Both the position numbers and the translations under genes were made by a program. The notes under the pieces are model-generated. The model made no database searches. It had not been told where the DNA came from and saw only the letters and a program-made list of their open reading frames with translations. This document shows positions 38,129 to 46,770 of a DNA stretch of 64,000 bases, piece after piece; position 1 is the first letter of the stretch, and the number at the start of each line of letters is the position of its first letter. Source of the DNA: Paracidovorax wautersii (GTDB lineage: Bacteria; Pseudomonadota; Gammaproteobacteria; Burkholderiales; Burkholderiaceae_C); NCBI RefSeq assembly GCF_900113035.1, contig NZ_FONX01000007.1, positions 124,001-188,000 of the forward strand, given 5' to 3'.

Positions 38129-39376
38129 TCAGTCGCCCAGCAGCTCGCCCACGGGCCGCAGGTCGTCCACCCGGTCGCAGATGGCCTTGACGACCATCAT
38201 CACCGGAATGCCCAGCAGCAGGCCCCACAGGCCCCAGAGCCAGCCCCAGGCCAGCACGCTCACGAACACCGCCACCGGGCTCATGCGGCTGGTGCGGCTG
38301 GTGAGCCAGGGCGTGACCAGATTGCCGATGAGGGTGTGGATGACGAGCGAGGCCCCGCCGATGGCCAGTGCCATGTCCAGCGTGCCGAACTGCAGGAAGG
38401 CCACCAGCGCCGATGCGCCCGTGACCAGCAGCGAGCCCACGTAGGGCGCCAAGTTGAGCGCCGCAGCCACCACGCCCCAGACGACGGCGTTCTGCAGGCC
38501 CAGCGCGGCATAGGCCGCCCAGGTCGCAGCGCCCACCAGCACGCTGGTGAAGACCTGCACCAGCAGGTACCGCTGGATCTGGCCCGTGATGTCGTCCAGC
38601 ACTTCCATGGTGATCTTGCGGCGTTCCAGGCTGGTGCCGGCGATGCGCATCAGCTTGCGCCGGAACAGGCTGCCCGAGGCCAGCGAGAAGAAGGTGAGGA
38701 ACACCACCACCGTCATCTGCCCGACGGCCGAGGCCAGGCCCATGGTGCCGCTCCAGACGTAGTCGCGGATGTTGAAGGGCGGGCGCTCGACCACCACGCG
38801 CTGCACGCCGCGCCGGGTCTGCGGCGGCACGCTTTCGGAGGCGGCCTGTTCCAGCTGGCTGGCGGCCTTCTGCATGGTGTCCAGCGGGCTCACGCCGGGC
38901 ACGCTCAGGCGCACCGCGTCGCGCACCTTGCGCGCGGCCACGGGCAGCGAATCCACCAGCTGCGAGGCGCCCTCGCTCAGCGACCAGGCCGTGCCGCCCA
39001 GTCCGCCGATGATGCCCATCAGCAGCAGCCCCGCGCCCACCGCGCGCGGCACGCGCCAGCGGTGCAGCCAATTCACTGCCGGCTGCAGCGAGATGGTCAG
39101 CAGCACGCTGAGCATCAGCGGGATGAACACGGCGCTCGCCCAGTGCAGCATGCCGATGCCGAGAAAGAGCGCGATCAGCGCCAGCGACACGCTGCGCACA
39201 TCCACCGGCATGTGCAGCAGCACACGGGGGACCTCGGTGTGCTGCAGCACGGCTTCCGCCGCAGGCGGTGGCGGCGGGGGCGGTTCGGGGGGCTGGGGGG
39301 CGGGATGATCGGGCGGCGTGGCGGATTCGGCGCCTGCCCGGGCCGGTGGGGAAGAGTCTGGCAGCGTTTCTGGCAT
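38129..39376 (-). CDS. AI-2E family transporter (PerM/YdiK-like)
   Basis: Protein of 415 residues with about eight membrane helices in the PF01594 pattern: an N-terminal pair, a soluble domain at about 130-220, then five helices ending before VKAICDRVDDLRPVGELL. Despite the name, most members are not shown to move autoinducer-2; some act as Na+/H+ exchangers. The cytoplasmic N-terminus has a run of prolines (about 28-40) that would need EF-P for smooth translation. ATG 39376 is the first good start, though its ribosome-binding site is weak. Confidence 0.85.
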   Translation of the reverse strand: MPETLPDSSPPARAGAESATPPDHPAPQPPEPPPPPPPAAEAVLQHTEVPRVLLHMPVDVRSVSLALIALFLGIGMLHWASAVFIPLMLSVLLTISLQPAVNWLHRWRVPRAVGAGLLLMGIIGGLGGTAWSLSEGASQLVDSLPVAARKVRDAVRLSVPGVSPLDTMQKAASQLEQAASESVPPQTRRGVQRVVVERPPFNIRDYVWSGTMGLASAVGQMTVVVFLTFFSLASGSLFRRKLMRIAGTSLERRKITMEVLDDITGQIQRYLLVQVFTSVLVGAATWAAYAALGLQNAVVWGVVAAALNLAPYVGSLLVTGASALVAFLQFGTLDMALAIGGASLVIHTLIGNLVTPWLTSRTSRMSPVAVFVSVLAWGWLWGLWGLLLGIPVMMVVKAICDRVDDLRPVGELLGD

Positions 39377-39513
39377 GCCCTGGATTGTGCTTCGGCGCGG
39401 CCCGCCCCGGGCGTAGGTCGTTGCCTGAGGGGCCCCAAGCCGGTGGGCCCTGCCGATCACCGGCTGATCTTCGGGGTAAAAAGCCATCCAGCCCTTGTCT
39501 TATATAGGTAGTT

Positions 39514-39532
39514 TGCTATTGAAAAAGTAGCG
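39514..39532. repeat. REP-like repeat, copy G (short arm only)
   Basis: GCTATTGAAAAAGTAGC is the short GCTAT/ATAGC-type hairpin of the family without the long AGCGCTTG arms. Lies between the divergent transporter and lipoprotein genes, in a 253-base gap with no gene. Confidence 0.4.
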
Positions 39533-39629
39533 TTCGAGGCCGCGCACGCATCCGCAGCCTGCGAGCAGCCACCGAAAGTCCGCGCTGTTCCGCCGTTTCG
39601 GGCGCGGCCGGCCCGCTTAGCATTCCCGC

Positions 39630-40364
39630 ATGCCATTCGAATTCCGCGCCCGGGGCGCTTCATGCCGTGCCGCTGCCAGGACGCAGCCGCCGGTTCGCGC
39701 GCGCTCGTCGTCGTCGCGGCTGCTGGCGCCGCTGGCGGCTGCCTTGCTGCTCTCCTCGGTGCTGGCCGGCTGCGCCTCGCGGCTGGACGTGCCGGCGCCT
39801 GCGGCCTACGCGCCGTCCTCGCAGCTGACCTCGCGCGCCGCCCACCACTGGGATGTGATGGCCGCCGACATCGCCGCCCATCTGGCCGAGCGCCTGCGCG
39901 ACTGGCCGCCGGGCGAGCATCCGATCTACATCGTTCCTTCGCCCGATCCGTCCGGCTTCGGCCGGGGGCTGCGGCAACTGCTGGCGACCCATCTGGTCGA
40001 GCGGGGCCTGGCCGTCAGCACCGATCCCACGCCGCTGGAACTGCGCGTCATCACGCAGCTGGTGCAGCACCACGCCGGCGCGCCGCTGACCAGCCGCGGC
40101 GCCTGGCTGGCCGACGGCATCCAGGTGGAGCGCGGCTCCTCGGGCTACGGCCCCATCGCGCATGCCCCGGCAGCGCCTGCCGGCCCGCTGCGCACCGAGA
40201 TCCTGGTGACCACGTCGCTGGAGCGCGAGCAGCGCCTGCTGGTGCGGACCTCCGACGTCTATTCCATCGCGCAGGACGATCTGCAGCTCTACCAGACACC
40301 GCTGCCCGAGCCGGCTGCCGCCGCGCCGGCCGCGACCCTGCGCAGCTGGAAGGTCGTGCCATGA
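39630..40364 (+). CDS. Putative lipoprotein upstream of the FlgO-like gene
   Basis: Protein of 244 residues. After a long basic N-terminus, a hydrophobic segment (about 31-46) ends in the lipobox LAGC at about residues 45-48. The mature part is about 197 residues with no named domain that I recognise. It overlaps the FlgO-like gene by ATGA, so the two are translationally coupled and probably work together at the outer membrane. The start at ATG 39630 is the only one covering the signal, but the N-terminus is long for a lipoprotein. Confidence 0.65.
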   Translation: MPFEFRARGASCRAAARTQPPVRARSSSSRLLAPLAAALLLSSVLAGCASRLDVPAPAAYAPSSQLTSRAAHHWDVMAADIAAHLAERLRDWPPGEHPIYIVPSPDPSGFGRGLRQLLATHLVERGLAVSTDPTPLELRVITQLVQHHAGAPLTSRGAWLADGIQVERGSSGYGPIAHAPAAPAGPLRTEILVTTSLEREQRLLVRTSDVYSIAQDDLQLYQTPLPEPAAAAPAATLRSWKVVP

Positions 40365-40969
40365 AGTCCAGCCTTTTCTCCGGCGCCGCGTCGTCGGGCG
40401 CGCTGCCCGACCTGGGCCGGCGCCGCGGCCTGCGCAGCGTGGCCGCTCTGGTGACCGCCACGGCGGCCGTGCTGGCCAGCTCCGGCTGCGCGAGCTATTA
40501 CTACGGCAGCGCCGCGGGGGCCGCTCCGGTGGATCTGGTCGGCGCCAACTATGCGGCCGTCGATGCGCTGCTGCTGCAGAGCCCGCCGCTGGACCCCGCG
40601 CTGCCGTTGATGGTCGCCACCATCGTGCAGATCGACCGTCTGTCCGAATCGTCCCGCCTGGGCCGGCTGGTGTCCGAGCAACTGGCGGGCCGCCTGGCGC
40701 AGCGCGGCCTGCGGGTGACGGAACTGAAATTGCGCGAGACGCTGGCCATGCGTTCGGGCCAGGGCCAGCTGCTGCTTTCGGGCGAGGCGCGCGAGGTGGT
40801 GCAGGCCCAGGCCGCGCAGGCCGTGCTGGTGGGCACCTATGCGGTGTCGCCGCGTGCGGTCTTCATCAGCCTCAAGCTGGTCCACCCGTCGGGCAACGTG
40901 GTGCTGGCCGCGTACGACTACGCGCTGCCGATGGATGCCACGGTGCGCGGGCTGCTGATGGCGCAATAG
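40361..40969 (+). CDS. FlgO-family outer-membrane lipoprotein
   Basis: Protein of 202 residues with a signal peptide ending in the lipobox SSGC (about residues 40-43). The mature part resembles FlgO: ANYAAVDALLLQ, IVQIDRLSESSRLGRLVSEQLAGRLAQRG and VLVGTYAVSPRAVFISLKLV. FlgO in Vibrio is an outer-membrane protein needed for stable flagella. Placement beside flhDC supports a motility role here. ATG 40361 overlaps the upstream stop by four bases. Confidence 0.8.
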   Translation: MKSSLFSGAASSGALPDLGRRRGLRSVAALVTATAAVLASSGCASYYYGSAAGAAPVDLVGANYAAVDALLLQSPPLDPALPLMVATIVQIDRLSESSRLGRLVSEQLAGRLAQRGLRVTELKLRETLAMRSGQGQLLLSGEAREVVQAQAAQAVLVGTYAVSPRAVFISLKLVHPSGNVVLAAYDYALPMDATVRGLLMAQ

Positions 40970-41022
40970 GCCGCATTGGCGCGCAGGCGCGCGATCCTGC
41001 GGGCGCATCTGCAGCGAATGCG

Positions 41023-41070
41023 TTAGCTATATTTTTTGTAGCTGAAAGCGCTTGATTGGCAAGCGCTGCA
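41023..41070. repeat. REP-like repeat, copy F
   Basis: TTAGCTATATTTTTTGTAGC then AGCGCTT (41047-41053) and AAGCGCT (41061-41067) around a short loop. Lies between the convergent FlgO-like and flhC genes. A second perfect 9-bp hairpin, GCAGGGCCT/AGGCCCTGC (41068-41088), overlaps its right end and may help end transcription. Confidence 0.75.
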
Positions 41071-41107
41071 GGGCCTTTGAGGCCCTGCGCGGTGAATCCG
41101 TCGATGC

Positions 41108-41653
41108 TCAGTGCAGCATCAGCGCGCCGGCGCTCTTGCTCTTGCCGGCGCGGGCGGGCGGGTTGCACAGGCCGCAGGTGTAGCCCCGGTTCTCGTACAG
41201 CTCGGTCACGAACTGGCCGCCGCATTGCGTGCACTGCGTGCGCGTGAGCATGCCGGCATCCACGAACTTGATGAGGCGCCAGGCGCGGGTGAAGGACAGC
41301 AGCGGCTCGATGCCCGACATGGAGACCTGCTCGTTGTAGAGGCGATAGGCCTTGGTCAGCAGTTCCACCGAATCCAGGTCCACGCCCTTGGACAGGTACT
41401 GGTAGATGTTCAGGAACAGCGACGAGTGGATGTTTTCCTGCCAGGTCAGGAACCAGTCGGTCGAGAAGGGCAGCTGGCCCTTGGAAGGGGACTTGCCCGC
41501 GATCTCCTTGTAGAGGCGGATCAGCCGCTCGTAGGAGAGCGTGGTTTCCGACTCCAGCACTTGCATGCGGGCGCCCATCTGGATCAGCAGCGCGGCGCGC
41601 TCGATCTGCTTGGATTCGTTCAGAACGCTCTTGACGGGTGCTGCTGCGGGCAT
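41108..41653 (-). CDS. flhC: Flagellar master regulator subunit FlhC
   Basis: Protein of 181 residues. FlhC joins FlhD as a heterohexamer that activates class II flagellar promoters. SFTRAWRLIKFVDAGML is typical, and the zinc site is formed by the cysteines of CTQC and CGLC near the C-terminus. Lies 61 bases after flhD in the same transcript. ATG 41653 has the usual position. Confidence 0.96.
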   Translation of the reverse strand: MPAAAPVKSVLNESKQIERAALLIQMGARMQVLESETTLSYERLIRLYKEIAGKSPSKGQLPFSTDWFLTWQENIHSSLFLNIYQYLSKGVDLDSVELLTKAYRLYNEQVSMSGIEPLLSFTRAWRLIKFVDAGMLTRTQCTQCGGQFVTELYENRGYTCGLCNPPARAGKSKSAGALMLH

Positions 41654-41714
41654 GGCGGGCTTTCTTCGGGATGACGGCTGGACGGGAGGCGGGCGAGGGC
41701 GGTGCGAAGGTGCT

Positions 41715-42044
41715 TCAGAGCACTTCGGAGACGCGGCTGGCCATCAGGATGTTGGCGTGCAGCGCGTTGGTCGCCTCGTTGCCGACCTTCTTGGGCGTGT
41801 TGTGGTTGGTGAGCAAGCTCCACACCATGTTGTCGTCCACCCGGAAGCTGCACAGCAGGGTGTTGCGCGATGCCAGCTTGAGCACCTGCGCCGACGACAG
41901 CGAGGCCAGCAGGTCGGCCGCGTCTTCGTTCAGACCCAGACGGAACACCGCCTCCGCCTTGTCGTGGCGAATCAGCGTCTGGGCCAACATCAGGTAAGTG
42001 AGGTTGGCTTCACGGATTTCGGCGAGCAGTTGTTCGGAGGTCAT
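41715..42044 (-). CDS. flhD: Flagellar master regulator subunit FlhD
   Basis: Protein of 109 residues, the partner of FlhC. EIREANLTYLMLAQTLIRHDKAEAVFRLG is the family N-terminus; length is normal. First gene of flhDC. The upstream 530 bases are free of genes, fitting the long regulated leader typical of this operon. Confidence 0.96.
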   Translation of the reverse strand: MTSEQLLAEIREANLTYLMLAQTLIRHDKAEAVFRLGLNEDAADLLASLSSAQVLKLASRNTLLCSFRVDDNMVWSLLTNHNTPKKVGNEATNALHANILMASRVSEVL

Positions 42045-42574
42045 GGGTCAGTCCTTTTTCCAGTACCCGGATCGCGTTGCATGCGGTCTGCATGTGTTGC
42101 GTGATCCGTTGAAATGGATTGTGAATTCGGCCCAATCAAAAATTAAGTCGGGGGGTGGCTGCGCGTAGCGTCTGGTCGGCGAGACACGGATGTAGGAATT
42201 TGCCTTACGCGCCTGTCTGGCTGGTGGGCGCCGTCGCGGCGGGCGTGGGCCCCTTTCTGCTGGGGCGGCCGGGTCAGCGCGCCGCAGTCCCCGTGCTGCA
42301 CGGCTTTCGGCACCCTTCCGGCGGGCTGACAAAAGGCCGTCCGACTGTTACATATGCCGCCGCCGCTGAAGCGCCTGCGAACGCGGTGGAACACCGTCTT
42401 ATCGCGGCATGCCGGGTGCTCTGAAAATGCTAGCGCGCTGCGCCCGTTCCGCGGTGCGCAGCGCGAACCCTGGAAGGGGGCGCAAACCGTCCAGAAACGA
42501 AAAAACGGGCCGAAGCCCGTTTCCGATGCATATGCCGTCGCGCCGAAGGCGCTGGCTGCGTGGTGGCGGTGGAC
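42045..42574. promoter_or_regulatory. Gene-free region with the flhDC promoter and leader
   Basis: No gene seen. Near flhD, CGGATCGCG (42068-42076) and CGTGATCCG (42100-42108) are an inverted pair with one mismatch that could fold in the flhD leader; an AT-rich patch at about 42110-42150 is the likely promoter. The part towards bfr (42430-42574) holds the bfr terminator. The middle contains nothing I can name. Confidence 0.5.
42500..42522 (-). terminator. Intrinsic terminator of bfr
   Basis: AAACGGGC (42503-42510) and GCCCGTTT (42515-42522) pair perfectly around CGAA; the A-run 42500-42505 is a U-tract on the minus strand. Lies 53 bases past the bfr stop. Confidence 0.85.
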
Positions 42575-43051
42575 TCAGTCGTCCTCGCCCATCTGCGACT
42601 GCAGGTAGTTCTGCACGCCGACCTTGGACACCAGCTCGATCTGGGTTTCCAGGAAGTCGATGTGCTCTTCGGTGTCGTCCAGGATCTCCTGCAGCAGATC
42701 GCGCGAGACGTAGTCGCGCACCGTTTCGCAGTGGGCGATGCCGGCCTTGATGGTGGCTTGCGCGCCGAGTTCGGAGCGCAGGTCGCATTCCAGGATCTCG
42801 GGCACATCCTCGCCGACCTGCAGCTTGGCCAGGTCCTGCAGGTTGGGCAGGCCGTCCAGCATGAAGATGCGGTCCATCAGCTTGTCGGCGTGCTTCATCT
42901 CGCCGATCGATTCCTCATACTCCTTCTTGGCCAGGCGGTCGAAACCCCAGTGCTTGAGCATGCGGTAGTGCAGGAAGTACTGGTTGATGGCCGTGAGTTC
43001 GTTCTTCAGCTGCGCTTGCAGATGCGCGATGACCTGATCGTCGCCTTTCAT
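42575..43051 (-). CDS. bfr: Bacterioferritin
   Basis: Protein of 158 residues forming a 24-subunit iron-storage shell. Ferroxidase ligands are visible as Glu18 (LKNELTAINQYF), Glu51 and His54 (GEMKHADKLM), Glu94, and Glu127/His130 (DDTEEHIDFLE); Met52 is the haem ligand, so this is the haem-binding, catalytic type. It is divergent from ahpC, sharing a 268-base regulatory region, which couples iron storage with peroxide defence. ATG 43051 gives the standard start. Confidence 0.96.
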   Translation of the reverse strand: MKGDDQVIAHLQAQLKNELTAINQYFLHYRMLKHWGFDRLAKKEYEESIGEMKHADKLMDRIFMLDGLPNLQDLAKLQVGEDVPEILECDLRSELGAQATIKAGIAHCETVRDYVSRDLLQEILDDTEEHIDFLETQIELVSKVGVQNYLQSQMGEDD

Positions 43052-43215
43052 GGGGCTCTCCTCTTTGCTTGTGTGACTCGAATGCCGGCATTGTCGTGAC
43101 CTGGGTCATGGCGCACAAGGCAAAACCCCCGGTCGCCTGTTCTGCGTGCGTGTGAGGCTGAGTCGTCTTCTCATCTAGACCCATGACATCACGCTGAAAT
43201 TTCGATAGTTATAGG

Positions 43216-43239
43216 CAATTGAAATCATTTGTTCAATTG
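43216..43239. promoter_or_regulatory. OxyR-like palindrome upstream of ahpC
   Basis: CAATTGAA (43216-43223) and TTCAATTG (43232-43239) are exact inverted repeats 8 bases apart in an AT-rich stretch, about 80 bases before ahpC, with GATAGTTATAGG just upstream. This resembles the ATAG/CTAT-spaced sites bound by OxyR ahead of ahpC genes. Binding is inferred only. Confidence 0.5.
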
Positions 43240-43319
43240 ATTGGAGACATCGATGGTTTACCCCTAGACTTCAGTCCTGTCTTCATTCCCGTTCGTTCCA
43301 ACTCTTTAAGGAAACAGCA

Positions 43320-43895
43320 ATGTCCCTGATCAATACCCAAGTCCAGCCTTTCAAGACCGAAGCGTTCGTGAACCGCAATGGCAAGGGTGAGTTCATTACC
43401 GTGACCGAAGAAAACCTGAAGGGCAAGTGGTCCGTGCTGATCTTCATGCCGGCCGCCTTCACGTTCAACTGCCCCACCGAAATCGAAGACGCCGCCGACA
43501 ACTACGCCGAATTCCAGAAGGCCGGTGCCGAGGTGTACATCGTCACGACCGACACGCACTTCTCGCACAAGGTCTGGCACGAAACCTCCGACGCCGTCGG
43601 CAAGGCCAAGTTCCCCCTGGTCGGCGACCCGACGCACCAGCTGACCAATGCCTTCGGCGTGCACATCCCCGAAGAAGGCCTGGCACTGCGCGGCACCTTC
43701 GTGATCAACCCCGATGGCGTGATCAAGACCATGGAAATCCATTCCAACGAAATCGCCCGTGACGTGTCGGAAACCCTGCGCAAGCTCAAGGCTGCCCAGT
43801 TCACCGCCGCCAACCCCGGCCAGGTCTGCCCTGCCAAGTGGAAGGAAGGCGCCAAGACCCTGACGCCTTCGCTGGACCTGGTCGGCAAGATCTAA
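43320..43895 (+). CDS. ahpC: Alkyl hydroperoxide reductase peroxiredoxin subunit
   Basis: Protein of 191 residues, a typical 2-Cys peroxiredoxin that reduces hydrogen and organic peroxides. The peroxidatic cysteine is in FTFNCPTEI and the resolving cysteine in GQVCPAKW. AAGGA ahead of ATG 43320 supports the start. Followed by ahpF, its reductase, 168 bases on. The AT-rich upstream palindrome suggests peroxide control through OxyR. Confidence 0.97.
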   Translation: MSLINTQVQPFKTEAFVNRNGKGEFITVTEENLKGKWSVLIFMPAAFTFNCPTEIEDAADNYAEFQKAGAEVYIVTTDTHFSHKVWHETSDAVGKAKFPLVGDPTHQLTNAFGVHIPEEGLALRGTFVINPDGVIKTMEIHSNEIARDVSETLRKLKAAQFTAANPGQVCPAKWKEGAKTLTPSLDLVGKI

Positions 43896-44063
43896 GCCCC
43901 GCGAGAAACCTCCCGCGATCCAGGAGGCGCCCCCCGGCGCCTCCCCGGCCGGACCCCAGCATGGCGCTCGTCGCCATGCCGTCCGGCTATTTTTTTGCCT
44001 GAATGCCCGCGCCCGTCGCCGGCCGGGCCCCAGACAAACACCCCCCAATACAGGATGCAAGCC

Positions 44064-45632
44064 ATGCTCGACGACCAACTCAAAACCCAACTTTCCGCCT
44101 ATCTGGAGCGCGTGACGCAGTCGTTCGAGATCGTGGCGTCCCTGGACGGCAGCGAGACCTCCGCCCAGATGCGCGAGCTGCTGGAAACCATCCAGTCCCT
44201 GCGCAGCGACAAGATCACCCTGCGCACCGATGGCGCCGATGCCCGCAAGCCGTCGTTCACGCTGCAGCGCGCCGGCACGCAGACCAGCCTGCGCTTCGCC
44301 GGCCTGCCGCTCGGCCATGAATTCACCTCGCTCGTGCTGGCGCTGCTCTGGACCGGCGGCCATCCCCCGAAGGTCGAGCAGGATGTGATCGAGCAGGTGC
44401 AGGCGCTCGAAGGCGACTTCGATTTCGAGGTCTATATGAGCCTGACCTGCCACAACTGCCCGGACGTGGTGCAGGCGATGTCGCTCATGGCCATCCTCAA
44501 CCCCCGCATCCGCACCACCGTGATTGAAGGCGGCGCCTTCCAGCAGGAAGTGACCGACCGCGAGATCATGGCTGTGCCCATGGTGTTCCTCAACGGCCAG
44601 GTGTTCGGCTCCGGCCGCATGAGCATCGAGGAAGTCGTGGCCAAGCTCGACACCGGCGCCGCCAAGCGCGAAGCCGCCAAGCTCTCGGCCAAGGACGCGT
44701 TCGAGGTGCTGATCGTCGGCGGCGGCCCGGCCGGCGCGGCAGCGGCCGTGTACGCCGCCCGCAAGGGCATCCGCACCGGCGTGGCGGCCGAGCGTTTCGG
44801 CGGCCAGGTCAACGACACGCTGGACATCGAGAACTACATCTCGGTCAGCAAGACCGACGGCCCCAAGTTCGCCGCCGCGCTGGAGCAGCACGTGCGCGAC
44901 TACGAGGTGGACCTGATGAACCTGCAGCGCGCCAAGTCGCTCACGCCGGCCCCCACCGAGGGCGGCCTGATCGAGGTCGAGCTGGAAAACGGCGGCACGC
45001 TCAAGTCCCGCTCCGTCATCATTTCGACCGGCGCGCGCTGGCGCAACATGAACGTGCCGGGCGAAGAGCAGTACCGCACCAAGGGCGTGACCTACTGCCC
45101 GCACTGCGACGGCCCGCTCTTCAAGGGCAAGCGCGTGGCGGTGATCGGCGGCGGCAACTCCGGCGTGGAAGCGGCCATCGACCTGGCCGGCGTGGTGGCC
45201 CATGTCACGGTGCTGGAATTCGCCGGTGAACTGAAGGCCGATGCCGTGCTGCAGCGCAAACTGCGCAGCCTGCCGAACGTGGACGTGATCCTCAACGCCC
45301 AGACCACCGAGGTGAAGGGCGACGGCAACCGCGTGACCGGCCTGAGCTACAAGGACCGCACCACCGAAGAGCACCATGTGCTGGCGCTGGAAGGCATCTT
45401 CGTGCAGATCGGCCTGCTGCCCAACACCGACTGGCTCAAGGGCACGGTGGAGCTGTCGCGCTTCGGCGAGATCGTGGTCGATTCGCATGGCCGCACCAGC
45501 GTGCCCGGCGTGTTCGCGGCCGGCGACTGCACCACGGTGCCGTACAAGCAGATCATCATCGCGGCCGGCGAGGGCGCGAAGGCGGCGCTGGGCGCGTTCG
45601 ACCACCTGATCCGCACCTCGGCTCCGGCCTGA
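44064..45632 (+). CDS. ahpF: Alkyl hydroperoxide reductase flavoprotein subunit
   Basis: Protein of 522 residues that passes electrons from NADH through FAD to AhpC. The N-terminal thioredoxin-like domain has the CxxC of TCHNCPDVV, the flavoprotein part has [18 protein letters not shown], and the redox-active [12 protein letters not shown]. Start ATG 44064 is preferred over 44055 because GGAT lies upstream at a better distance. The stop codon TGA is formed by the first bases of a solo copy of the terminal repeat described at 45631. Confidence 0.95.
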   Translation: MLDDQLKTQLSAYLERVTQSFEIVASLDGSETSAQMRELLETIQSLRSDKITLRTDGADARKPSFTLQRAGTQTSLRFAGLPLGHEFTSLVLALLWTGGHPPKVEQDVIEQVQALEGDFDFEVYMSLTCHNCPDVVQAMSLMAILNPRIRTTVIEGGAFQQEVTDREIMAVPMVFLNGQVFGSGRMSIEEVVAKLDTGAAKREAAKLSAKDAFEVLIVGGGPAGAAAAVYAARKGIRTGVAAERFGGQVNDTLDIENYISVSKTDGPKFAAALEQHVRDYEVDLMNLQRAKSLTPAPTEGGLIEVELENGGTLKSRSVIISTGARWRNMNVPGEEQYRTKGVTYCPHCDGPLFKGKRVAVIGGGNSGVEAAIDLAGVVAHVTVLEFAGELKADAVLQRKLRSLPNVDVILNAQTTEVKGDGNRVTGLSYKDRTTEEHHVLALEGIFVQIGLLPNTDWLKGTVELSRFGEIVVDSHGRTSVPGVFAAGDCTTVPYKQIIIAAGEGAKAALGAFDHLIRTSAPA

Positions 45633-45649
45633 GATCGTGAACACGTTCT
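45631..45649. repeat. Solo terminal repeat of the MITE-like element, ahpF end
   Basis: GAGATCGTGAACACGTTCT matches the right end of the element at 28110-28126 with one change (G for A). It begins inside the ahpF stop codon; no second arm is found nearby. CTAGG follows, similar to the CTTAG beside the full element. Confidence 0.7.
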
Positions 45650-45698
45650 AGGGGCGCGGCGGGCCTTGCGCCCGTCAGCGGTAGAAAAGGAAAAGACG

Positions 45699-45730
45699 AA
45701 GGGAGCGGCCGCAGGGTCGCTCCCTTTTTT
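45699..45730 (+). terminator. Intrinsic terminator of ahpF
   Basis: AAGGGAGCG (45699-45707) pairs with CGCTCCCTT (45718-45726), with a 10-base loop and a T-run to 45730. Also suitable for the convergent LysR transcript only weakly. Confidence 0.85.
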
Positions 45731-45760
45731 GCTGCCTTGCGCGCCGCCCGGCCGCGCCGC

Positions 45761-46666
45761 TCAGGCGGAGGCGAGCCGCCGGGGCAGGTGTTCCGCGAGC
45801 ATCGCCAGGAAGCGGCGCGCCGCCGCCGTGAGCGCGCGGCCGCTGGGGTAGAGCGCATAGATGGTCGCCGGCTCCGGCGTCCAGTCCGGCAGCAGCCGCG
45901 TGAGGTGCCCGCGGGCGATCGCGTCCTGGCAGAGTGCCTGCGGCAGCGCGGCGACGCCCAGGCCCTGCAGCGCGGCCTGCAGCAGCGCCGTGGGCACGTT
46001 GGTGGTGAACACCGGCTCGAAGCGGTGCGTGGCCGTGTGGCGCCCGCGGCGTAGCCGCCAGACCCATTCGGCGCCGCGCCCGCCCAGGCCCAGGCAGCGC
46101 AGCGGCGCCAGGTCGTCCGGGTGCAGGGGCGCTGCGCCGGCTGCGAGCACGCCCGGGCCGGCCACGAGCGCGTAGTCCACGGCGGCGATCCTGCGCGCGA
46201 CCAGCGAGGCATCCGGCAGCGGGGCGAAACCCGGATGGATGATGAGATCGGCATGCCGGTCGCCCGGGTCGAAGGCCCCGGCGACTTCTTCGAGATGCAG
46301 GCGCACATCCGGCATCGACGCCGCGAAACGGGCCGCCAGCCCGTCCACGATGGCCGCGCCGATGGCGGGCGGGCAGACCACGTGCAGCACGCCGCTGGGC
46401 CGGTTGCGCAGCCGGTCGGCCAGGGCCAGCACCTTGTCGGCCTCGGCCGCCAGCTGCACGCAGTGGGCATGGCATTGCGCGCCGAAGGACGTCAGCGCAA
46501 AGCCCTGGCCGCCCCGGTGGTAGAGCGGCAGGCCGAGCCGTGCTTCCAGCTCGCCGATGCGGCGCGCCAGCGTGGACTTGGGCAGGTCCAGACTCCGTGC
46601 CGCAGCGGAGATGCCGCCGTGCTCCACCACGGCCCTGAACAGGTACATGTCGTCGATGCCATGCAT
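45761..46666 (-). CDS. LysR-family transcriptional regulator
   Basis: Protein of 301 residues with an N-terminal winged helix-turn-helix (GGISAAARSLDLPKSTLARRIGELE) and an effector domain. The recognition helix has PKSTLARRI rather than the common SQSAVSRQI, as in the LysR subgroup near PtxR/AaeR. It is divergent from the carboxylesterase gene at 46771, with a perfect inverted repeat between them, so it likely controls that enzyme. ATG 46666 gives the standard length. Confidence 0.9.
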   Translation of the reverse strand: MHGIDDMYLFRAVVEHGGISAAARSLDLPKSTLARRIGELEARLGLPLYHRGGQGFALTSFGAQCHAHCVQLAAEADKVLALADRLRNRPSGVLHVVCPPAIGAAIVDGLAARFAASMPDVRLHLEEVAGAFDPGDRHADLIIHPGFAPLPDASLVARRIAAVDYALVAGPGVLAAGAAPLHPDDLAPLRCLGLGGRGAEWVWRLRRGRHTATHRFEPVFTTNVPTALLQAALQGLGVAALPQALCQDAIARGHLTRLLPDWTPEPATIYALYPSGRALTAAARRFLAMLAEHLPRRLASA

Positions 46667-46669
46667 GCT

Positions 46670-46713
46670 GCCGTCCCATTCCTGTCGATATGAAGTCCTG
46701 ATTATGGGACGGC
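46670..46713. promoter_or_regulatory. Candidate LysR operator, 10-bp inverted repeat
   Basis: GCCGTCCCAT (46670-46679) and ATGGGACGGC (46704-46713) are exact inverted repeats 24 bases apart in the divergent LysR/esterase gap. The left arm starts four bases from the LysR start codon, which would suit autorepression. Confidence 0.5.
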
Positions 46714-46770
46714 TGGCGACGGGGCCCGGACGTAGGATTTCCCCATCGCAACACTCCAGGAGCCATTGCC

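Noticed and set aside
43096..43109. FNR-like GTGAC-CTGG-GTCAT upstream of bfr
   Set aside because: Only six of ten consensus positions match; too weak to call next to the much better site at 62284.
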